A DNA stretch of 5,233 bases from an uncultured Paraglaciecola sp. GTDB taxonomy: Bacteria > Pseudomonadota > Gammaproteobacteria > Enterobacterales > Alteromonadaceae. A program made the translations under genes and the position numbers. Each line of letters opens with the position of its first letter. Position 1 is the first letter of the stretch. The notes under the pieces were generated by a model. The model was not told the origin of the DNA. It did no database searches and saw nothing but the letters and a program-made list of their open reading frames with translations. This document shows positions 5,184 to 5,233 of the stretch, one piece after another. The stretch spans positions 1-5,233 of the forward strand of contig CAJQKX010000613.1 of the NCBI GenBank assembly GCA_905479025.1, given 5' to 3'.

Positions 5184-5212
5184 TCTTGCCCATACTATCT
5201 CATCTTGCCCAT
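5184..5212. repeat. Direct repeat TCTTGCCCAT x2, candidate integrase arm sites on the right side
   Basis: TCTTGCCCAT occurs identically at 5184-5193 and 5203-5212, with a 19-bp period. It shares the GCCCA core with the TGAGTAGCCCA repeats on the other side of the tRNA fragment. This placement fits the second arm of an integrase attachment site. An eight-base match (CTTGCCCA) also occurs at 4211-4218 and may be chance. Confidence 0.45.
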
Positions 5213-5233
5213 GCTGTAAACCGCCTCTGAGTA

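Noticed and set aside
4894..5212. CRISPR-like array
   Set aside because: There are only two copies of each short repeat, with 1-9 bp between copies, and no repeat-spacer periodicity.

Overview
This 5.2 kb window is accessory DNA from a mobile element, most likely in a gammaproteobacterium. The class is inferred from a tRNA-Lys remnant with an encoded CCA end, moderate GC content, and protein families that are common there; the genus cannot be told. All genes belong to mobilization, DNA-modification or nuclease, and excision or regulation classes. No housekeeping gene is present.

Left part (1-670): on the minus strand, a small HTH_17/excisionase-type DNA-binding protein (63 aa) overlaps by 14 nt the start of a large SAM-dependent DNA methyltransferase of the MmeI-like (type IIL/IIG) family. 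Only 120 N-terminal residues of the methyltransferase lie in the window. A good sigma70-type promoter for this pair sits at 576-604, inside a GAGAG/CTCTC inverted repeat that could be an operator.

Middle left (671-2104): on the plus strand, divergent from that pair, is a TM0106-type RecB-like nuclease. It has a Cas4-like PD-(D/E)XK domain with four candidate Fe-S cysteines, fused to a DEDD RNase H-like 3'-5' exonuclease domain. The methyltransferase, the regulator and this nuclease look like cargo with a plausible genome-defence role (inference).

Middle right (2105-4124): on the minus strand, a mobC (ribbon-helix-helix accessory protein) and relaxase operon with an 11-nt overlap. The relaxase keeps the HxH metal motif but has no tyrosine in its first 99 residues. 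A family-conserved histidine lies where the nucleophile would be expected.

Right non-coding block (4125-4555): a cluster of inverted repeats next to mobC is a candidate oriT. It is followed by a fold-prone segment ending in a rho-independent terminator, and then a strong leader hairpin upstream of an AlpA-like excisionase/regulator gene (4556-4858, plus).

Right end (4859-5233): the 3' half of a tRNA-Lys(UUU) gene on the minus strand is flanked on both sides by pairs of short direct repeats. This looks like the core and arm sites of a tyrosine-recombinase attachment site. There is no integrase and no type IV secretion gene in the window. The simplest reading is an integrative and mobilizable element, possibly in a tandem array, that moves between cells using a helper conjugation system. 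An integrase and the rest of the cargo would lie outside the window.
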